A program made the translations under genes and the position numbers. A DNA stretch of 7,569 nt from DATEPR01 sp036503065 (GTDB lineage: Bacteria; Actinomycetota; Actinomycetes; Mycobacteriales; Pseudonocardiaceae). This document shows, piece after piece, positions 6,339 through 7,569 of the stretch (positions are counted from its first letter, which is position 1; each line of letters opens with the position of its first letter). The stretch is taken from assembly GCA_036503065.1 (NCBI GenBank), contig DASXXM010000146.1, positions 1 to 7,569 on the forward strand, written 5' to 3'. The notes under the pieces were generated by a model. It searched no databases, had not been told where the DNA came from, and worked only from the letters and a program-made list of their open reading frames with translations.

Positions 6339-7569
6339 TCACGCGATCGAGCGCTGCTGCGCTGCCTGCGCCATGGTGACGGCCGCGTTCCGCTGCACGA
6401 GTGTCGGCGGCTTGCACTTGAAGTACACGATGACCGCGGCGATCGCGCCGAGCGACGCCCCGAAGACGAAACCGCGGACCCAGTGGAACTGTGCGTCGCC
6501 GTACAGCGTGCCCGTCATGATCAGCGCGGCCAACCCACCGGCGAAGCTGCCGCCGAGGGCCTTCCAGGCATAGACCGAGCCGTAGTTCACGGCGTTGTTG
6601 TTCTCGCCGTAGTAGTCGGCGACCGCCGCCGCCGTCATCGGGAAGTTCGCGCCGGAAAGGCCACCGGACATGACCGCGCAGATCGCGAAGAGGATCGGTT
6701 GGTGGTTGAGTCCGGCGACCAGCGTCAACAGCTGGAAGATCACGTTCAGCGAGTAGGCGTAGGTCATGGTGCGGCGTCGCCCGATGTATTCCGACAGCCA
6801 CCCGTAGAACGGGCGGAAACCGCCGTCGGCCAGTGCGAAGCCCGCCGCGCCACCCACCACGGCGGCCGCGCCGAGGTGCATCGCCGTGCCGAACGTGTAG
6901 TAGTACGCGACGCCGAACAATGAGCAGCCGACGTAGAGGGCGTACTGGATGGAAAGCCACTTGGCCTGCGGCGTATACCACATCTCCCGCAGGGTGTAAT
7001 GGTCGATGGCAGGCGGGTTGCTCACCAGGTCACGAGCCGCGCGCCGGTTCTTCGCCCAGTTGAGCGGATTGACCTCCGACGGCCACCAGTTCTTGGGCGG
7101 GTCCTTCATGAGCATGCCGGCGGCGAAGATTCCGACGGTCATAATGGCGCCCTGTATCAGGATGAAGTCACGAACCGTGGTCGGGGACAGCGTGCCGACG
7201 CCGCCGCCGGTCGAGAAGCCGCCGACGGCCAGGATGAACGGCACCGACCCGTACGCCCAGCCGCCGTTGACGAACCCGGTGCGCCAACCCTTCTTCTCCG
7301 GGTACCACTTGGCGACGATGTTGATCGCACTGGAGTAGACCATGCCGGAACCGATGCCGCCGAGCGCGGCGTAGCCCACGTATGCCTGCCAGATCGTGGT
7401 GGAGTAGGCCGTGATGCCGTAGGCAACGATGCCGCAGACGATCCCGCCGATGATCACCGCGTAACGCACCGGAAGCAAGCCCTTGTTGCGGAGCACGCCG
7501 GTGCCGATCTGGACGAACGATTCGAACACGACGAAGACGGAGAACAGCCAGAAGACCGGTGCGCTGCCC
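6339..7569 (-). CDS. OFA-type (oxalate/formate antiporter-like) MFS transporter, start beyond the right edge
   Basis: The frame stays open from the TGA at 6339-6341 to the window edge, giving 409 visible residues. GTG at 7527-7529 lies inside the first visible helix (APVFWLFSVFVVFESF) and is not the start. The sequence has the OFA layout: GxGSGMVYSSAINIVAKWYPEKKGWRTG after the third to fourth helices, a central loop rich in basic residues with NWWPSEVNPLNWAKNRRAARD, LREMWYTPQAKWLS opening the second half, and GWLSEYIGRRR between helices 8 and 9. An Arg (codon 6813-6815) and a Lys (codon 6561-6563), 84 residues apart, match Arg272 and Lys355 of OxlT, which bind the substrate carboxylates; the OxlT distance is 83. 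This supports a mono- or dicarboxylate substrate. The motif-A loop is degenerate (GVLRNKGLLPVR). The gene is the first of the three operon members seen, and any promoter lies outside. Confidence 0.85.
   Translation of the reverse strand, partial: GSAPVFWLFSVFVVFESFVQIGTGVLRNKGLLPVRYAVIIGGIVCGIVAYGITAYSTTIWQAYVGYAALGGIGSGMVYSSAINIVAKWYPEKKGWRTGFVNGGWAYGSVPFILAVGGFSTGGGVGTLSPTTVRDFILIQGAIMTVGIFAAGMLMKDPPKNWWPSEVNPLNWAKNRRAARDLVSNPPAIDHYTLREMWYTPQAKWLSIQYALYVGCSLFGVAYYYTFGTAMHLGAAAVVGGAAGFALADGGFRPFYGWLSEYIGRRRTMTYAYSLNVIFQLLTLVAGLNHQPILFAICAVMSGGLSGANFPMTAAAVADYYGENNNAVNYGSVYAWKALGGSFAGGLAALIMTGTLYGDAQFHWVRGFVFGASLGAIAAVIVYFKCKPPTLVQRNAAVTMAQAAQQRSIA

Noticed and set aside
5092..6981. Long minus-strand frame of 629 codons apparently fusing the CoA-transferase to another protein.
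   Set aside because: Its first 200 or so codons overlap the transporter gene in another frame and have low-complexity Arg/Gly-rich composition. The real transferase begins at ATG 6327 with a proper ribosome binding site, and its family similarity starts there.
4315..7569. Oxalate degradation operon (OxlT, formyl-CoA transferase).
   Set aside because: The transferase lacks the glycine-rich loop of formyl-CoA transferase, no oxalyl-CoA decarboxylase is visible, and a crotonase has no role in that pathway.

Overview
The window reads as a piece of a high-GC actinomycete chromosome, most likely a soil filamentous actinobacterium of the Pseudonocardiales or Streptomyces type. The evidence is third-position G/C codon use, frequent GTG/GGAG-type starts, a secreted CBM2-bearing plant-wall esterase, and DUF899, small secreted cupin and YihY/BrkB proteins of actinobacterial style. 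The organism assignment is inference. I see no rRNA, tRNA, CRISPR, insertion sequence or phage gene.

Left part, plus strand (1-3353). The window opens in the last 68 codons of a DHA2-type drug/proton antiporter. An unusually AT-rich intergenic stretch (208-388) follows. It carries a plausible promoter and, over its start site, three helically phased TTTCG/CGAAA boxes like those described in Streptomyces xylanase promoters. Next comes a secreted carbohydrate esterase family 15 enzyme (glucuronoyl methylesterase) with a Thr/Pro/Asn linker and a C-terminal CBM2. The esterase is expected to cut ester links between lignin and glucuronoxylan. A perfect 12-bp hairpin fills the gap before a DUF899 thioredoxin-like gene and contains that gene's ribosome binding site. 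A small secreted cupin gene follows and ends in a terminator-like hairpin.

Middle (3431-4306, plus strand). A YihY/BrkB-family six-helix membrane protein is convergent with the next group, with only 8 bp between the stop codons.

Right part, minus strand (4315-7569). A tight three-gene operon is read leftwards: an OFA-type (oxalate/formate antiporter-like) MFS carrier that runs off the right edge, a CaiB/BaiF family CoA-transferase, and a crotonase-fold protein. Gaps are 11 and 3 bp. Together they suggest uptake of a carboxylate, its loading onto CoA by transfer, and conversion of the CoA ester. The crotonase lacks both glutamates of classical enoyl-CoA hydratase, so the final chemistry is open. 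This operon and the hairpin before DUF899 are the least-explained parts of the window. I see no convincing evidence for a wholly new defence or mobile system.
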